64,000 nt of DNA. It comes from Actinomycetes bacterium (GTDB taxonomy: Bacteria; Actinomycetota; Acidimicrobiia; Acidimicrobiales; Acidimicrobiaceae). Shown here one piece after another: positions 60,655 through 64,000 of the stretch. The position numbers and the translations under genes were made by a program. The number at the start of each line of letters is the position of its first letter. Position 1 is the stretch's first letter. The stretch lies in the NCBI GenBank assembly GCA_021822605.1, contig JAKAQL010000005.1:1-64000 (forward strand), in the 5' to 3' direction. The notes below the pieces were generated by a model that was not told the origin of the DNA, searched no databases, and was given only the letters and a program-made list of their open reading frames with translations.

Positions 60655-61231
60655 CGATCACCCTCTCCGCCACGTCCTTGACTCTGCCACGGGTATCCAT
60701 CGCCGTCTTTTGCAAGAAGCGAAATGCTTCAGACTCTGAAAGCTGATACTCATCCATCAACCGAGCCTTGGCACGATCCAAGATCACTCGGGTCTCCAAC
60801 TTCTCCTCAAGCCGCCGCCGTTCATCGTGTATCCGTTCTAGTTCCCCCTCCACAAGCATCTTTTCGTCAAAACGAGCGAGAGCAAGCTCGATAGCAGGGA
60901 CTAGATCGTTGGCTTGGAAGGGTTTCACGAGATACGCCATGACACCGGCCTCCCGAGCCTGCTCCACCAGGGATCGCTGAGAAAACGCAGTAAGAATAAT
61001 GACGGCACAGAGGTGCTCCGCGTTGATGGCTTCGGCGACGGTCAGTCCATCCATTCCGGGCATCTTGACATCCAAGACAGCGGCGGCCGGTCGCATCGTG
61101 CGGACCGCTTCGAGCGCCTCATCACCACGTCCGACATCAGCCACGACATCGTAGCCCTCGGCGATAAGCATCTCCTTGAGGTCACGCCGAATGATGGCCT
61201 CATCCTCTGCAATGATGATTCGCTGTGTCAT
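60629..61231 (-). CDS. ANTAR domain response regulator (PdtaR-like)
   Basis: Receiver: IIIAEDEAIIRRDLKEMLIAEGYDVVADVGRGDEAL, VLDVKMPGMDGL; ANTAR: RVILDRAKARLMDEYQLSESEAFRFLQKTAMDTRGRVKDVAERVI. Confidence 0.95.
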   Translation of the reverse strand: MTQRIIIAEDEAIIRRDLKEMLIAEGYDVVADVGRGDEALEAVRTMRPAAAVLDVKMPGMDGLTVAEAINAEHLCAVIILTAFSQRSLVEQAREAGVMAYLVKPFQANDLVPAIELALARFDEKMLVEGELERIHDERRRLEEKLETRVILDRAKARLMDEYQLSESEAFRFLQKTAMDTRGRVKDVAERVIDGDLKPGQ

Positions 61232-61337
61232 ATCCGTCCCTCACTGCCTCCCGATCCACTCCATTTGTGTTCCCTAGTAAGCTAGGCGCTACCCGTTAGA
61301 ACGGGTGCCATTTGGCGTCACTACGAAGGAGGCATCG

Positions 61338-61991
61338 ATGATTATCGGCCGAGCGCTGTGGGTTGCGGGGACCAACACTTGGATCGTCTCAGCCGACAAC
61401 AAGGAATGCGTCATCATCGATTGTCCACCTGATCCAGATGCCATCGTGGACCTTATCACCCAATATCAATTGCGCCCAAAGGCGATCATCGCCACTCACG
61501 GTCATGTCGACCACACCGGTGGGATCCGTAGTGTATCCCAGTACTATCCAAGTTCGCACATCTATCGGCACCCCGAAGACGCACACTACCTGCGCGACCC
61601 TCTCCAGGCAAGTGGGATGCTGCGCGAGGCTTTGAGAGCAACGGGGCTCGATCTGCGGGAACCTGAACTGATCGAAGACTTTGGCGAGGGAGATCATGTC
61701 AAAGGGGCAGGTATGGATTTTCGCGCGCTGCATACCCCTGGACATACACCCGGGTCTATCTGTATCATGGCTTCGCTCCCCGAAGGCGATGTGCTGTTCA
61801 CTGGCGATCATCTCTTCAAGGGATCGATTGGTCGTACCGACCTCCCTGGGGGTTCGTCTGAACTGCTCATGGAATCAATGAGAACGAAGATCCTACCGCT
61901 CGCCGACGATCTACCGGTCTACCCAGGTCATGGCGAAACCACTACCATTGGCAAGGAGCGCACAACCAATCCATACCTCATCAATCAATAA
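61338..61991 (+). CDS. MBL-fold hydrolase (glyoxalase II-like)
   Basis: ATHGHVDHTGG, ALHTPGHTPGSICIM, LFTGDHLFKGSIGRTDLPGGS, YPGHGETTTIGKER; start MIIGRALWVAG at 61338. Confidence 0.93.
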   Translation: MIIGRALWVAGTNTWIVSADNKECVIIDCPPDPDAIVDLITQYQLRPKAIIATHGHVDHTGGIRSVSQYYPSSHIYRHPEDAHYLRDPLQASGMLREALRATGLDLREPELIEDFGEGDHVKGAGMDFRALHTPGHTPGSICIMASLPEGDVLFTGDHLFKGSIGRTDLPGGSSELLMESMRTKILPLADDLPVYPGHGETTTIGKERTTNPYLINQ

Positions 61992-62312
61992 CCCCGGCTA
62001 GCAGTGGCGTCCTTCCATTTGGCACATGGAACGCCTCACGGTCGTCGACACCGCATCGCGTGACGAACCCCGCGCTATCACTAGCCCCTCAATCAACCAA
62101 CGGCCTCGCTGATCGAGATTGCGCGAGCACCCGTGCTAGGACTTTCGAGGACTTGCATGGCTCATAACCCCCTAGCCGACGACGGACAATATTCTTGCGC
62201 CCCGAACCGAGCGGAGGCACCGCCCAGCTAAATCCAGCGAGTCGGCACGAATTCAAGAGAGGTCGCGGACCTGAGAAGGCCGTATGACCATCGTCTCGAG
62301 GACGACTGAGCG

Positions 62313-62395
62313 TACCCGGGGCGGGATTCGAACCCGCACGCCCTTGCGAGCAGAGGCTTTTGAGGCCTCCGTGTCTACCATTCCACCACCCGGGC
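62313..62395 (-). tRNA. tRNA-Leu (anticodon CAA), CCA not encoded
   Basis: Acceptor GCCCGGG/CCCGGGT, anticodon loop CTCAAAA, long variable arm, GGTTCGAATCC T-arm. Confidence 0.95.
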
Positions 62396-62486
62396 TATTA
62401 GACGAATCAGCATAATGCGCGGCTGGGGTGTAACCAATCAGCCATTGACAGCATCAAAGTATTTGTAAGGGAGGCGCTAGGACAGC

Positions 62487-62539
62487 TCGATGCAAGCTGG
62501 ACTCGATGCAAGCTGGACTCGATGCAAGCTGGACTCGAC
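62487..62539. repeat. 16 bp tandem repeat CTCGATGCAAGCTGGA x3 plus partial CTCGA
   Basis: Direct reading; 60 bp upstream of the fabD ATG. Confidence 0.97.
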
Positions 62540-62598
62540 ACGGCGGGCTCGATGGGTGCGGTTCTCAATGGGTATGAATATGGAGGTGAGAGGCGGCG

Positions 62599-63804
62599 AT
62601 GATTGCTTTTGTCTTTCCAGGGCAGGGATCTCAGCAACCTGGCATGGGTGCACCCTGGGCTGATCACCCCTCTTTTGAGTTGGTCGAGGAGGCGAGTAAC
62701 ATTCTCGATCGGGATCTCACCCATCTGCTGACTGATGCCGATTCCGACATGCTTCAGATCACCCGCAATACGCAGATCTCCACGTTCTTGCTCTCGATGG
62801 TAGCGCTCGACGCGGTTGAACGTCTGGGTGTCGCCCCACAGGTCTGCGCGGGCCACTCTCTGGGAGAGTATGCGGCACTAGTCGCGGCTGGCGGTCTTGC
62901 TTTCGATGCCGGGCTTCGTCTCGTTCAGGAACGGGGCGAGGCCATGGCTATCGCTGCAGAGGCGCAGCCCGGGGCCATGATCGCCCTCCTCGGAGCAGAT
63001 CTTGACGTGGCTAGGGCTATGTGTGACAGCATTCCTGGCGATCTCTGGGTGGCTAATCACAACTCCGCCTCGCAGATCGTCCTATCGGGCACCCACGAAA
63101 CCATCGCTCAAGTGGAGGCGCGCGCGAAGGAATTCGGCGTCAAGCGCGTGACACGTCTGAAAGTAGGGGGTGCATTCCATTCCCCTTACATGGAAGCAGC
63201 TCGAGATCGCCTGTTCAAGGCCATTGAAGCGACCAAATTCTACGACCTCGAAGTTCCAGTTATCGCAAACGTCGATGCACGTGAGCATGTGGAGGCTGCG
63301 GACTGGCCAGCCCTTCTCGCCGACCAACTGACCCACTCGGTGCGATGGGAAGAGACGATCCAGTATCTCCGAGAGCTCAAACCCCGTCTAGTTCTGGAGG
63401 TCGGTCCGGGTGGCGTGCTGACAAATCTCATGAAACGCACCGCACCCGAACTCTCCGTTCTCTCAATCGCCACGCCGGCGGATCTAGAGAAGCTGCTGGC
63501 AACTGTCGCATCCCAAGGGCCAATGGATGACTGGGCCACCTCGCACCAAGGAGAGCGGCTCTATGGCACCGAGCGTTTGGTTGTTGCACCATCGACTGGT
63601 GTCTTCCAGCCCGAAGGCACCAATTGCGTCGTCGGAGATCCCATCTTTGTTGGCCAGCTCCTAGGAACGATAGGCGAAACCGAACTTCGATCGCCTTTTG
63701 CTGGCGTCCTTCAGGGGATGATCGCTGTGTCGGGAGAGCGTGTCACCACCGGTCAGCCGATCGCCTGGCTCACCATTTCCGATCAAACGACCGCTGAAAG
63801 ATAG
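62599..63804 (+). CDS. fabD: Malonyl-CoA:ACP transacylase with C-terminal biotinyl/lipoyl-like domain
   Basis: FVFPGQGSQQPGMGAPW, CAGHSLGEYAALVAAGGL, VGGAFHSPYME; C-terminal about 90 aa ERLVVAPSTGVFQPEGTNCVVGDPIFVGQLLGTIGETELRSPFAGVLQGMIAVSGERVTTGQPIAWL. Confidence 0.94.
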   Translation: MIAFVFPGQGSQQPGMGAPWADHPSFELVEEASNILDRDLTHLLTDADSDMLQITRNTQISTFLLSMVALDAVERLGVAPQVCAGHSLGEYAALVAAGGLAFDAGLRLVQERGEAMAIAAEAQPGAMIALLGADLDVARAMCDSIPGDLWVANHNSASQIVLSGTHETIAQVEARAKEFGVKRVTRLKVGGAFHSPYMEAARDRLFKAIEATKFYDLEVPVIANVDAREHVEAADWPALLADQLTHSVRWEETIQYLRELKPRLVLEVGPGGVLTNLMKRTAPELSVLSIATPADLEKLLATVASQGPMDDWATSHQGERLYGTERLVVAPSTGVFQPEGTNCVVGDPIFVGQLLGTIGETELRSPFAGVLQGMIAVSGERVTTGQPIAWLTISDQTTAER

Positions 63805-63851
63805 GCGGTCCTCACCATTCTCCAAAAACTAGCACATAAAGGAAGGTCACC

Positions 63852-64000
63852 ATGGGAGCTCGCATAACTGGTTTTGGGGCAGCACTGCCCGAACGAGTAG
63901 TAACGAACGCGGATTTTGAGAAGTACCTCGATACCTCGGACGAGTGGATTGCATCACGTACCGGGATACACGAGCGCCGCTTTGGAGGAACGACAACCTC
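63852..64000 (+). CDS. fabH: Beta-ketoacyl-ACP synthase III, 5' portion (truncated by window end)
   Basis: [44 protein letters not shown] matches the FabH N-terminus; downstream of fabD. Confidence 0.92.
   Translation, partial: MGARITGFGAALPERVVTNADFEKYLDTSDEWIASRTGIHERRFGGTTT

Noticed and set aside
1-64000. CRISPR array, prophage, transposase, toxin-antitoxin or BGC
   Set aside because: No regularly spaced repeats, phage structural genes, transposases, paired small toxin/antitoxin ORFs or biosynthetic megasynthases were seen.

Overview
GC-rich bacterial chromosome segment that looks actinobacterial, probably of an Acidimicrobiia-like lineage. The lineage is an inference from protein content and gene order; no search was run. 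Most of the window is housekeeping. One syntenic block runs xerD-NUDIX-pyrG-recN-nadK-tlyA. Others are a peptide ABC transporter with an LCP protein, pgi-tkt-tal, a ppk1-CYTH-ppx/GppA polyphosphate operon, an NrtR-like regulator with nadA-nadB-nadC, rodA, pspA, uvrB, a coaE-rpsA-polA-ANTAR regulator block, and fabD followed by the start of fabH. There are two tRNA-Leu genes (anticodons GAG and CAA). I saw no CRISPR array, prophage, IS element, rRNA operon or complete defence system. The most interesting observations are: (i) a large TM-GAF-PAS-GGDEF-globin-like-GAF-EAL protein split by one in-frame TAA; (ii) PspA fused to a PspAA-like domain; (iii) FabD with a C-terminal biotinyl/lipoyl-like domain lacking the modifiable lysine hairpin; (iv) an NrtR-like regulator with an eroded Nudix box, and a palindrome over the nadA start; (v) a small accessory islet beside tRNA-Leu(GAG) with a DUF4268-like PD-(D/E)XK relative, palindromes and a possible AbiEii-like fragment; (vi) several recent-looking 12-16 bp tandem duplications. 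All family calls are from reading the translated ORFs by eye.
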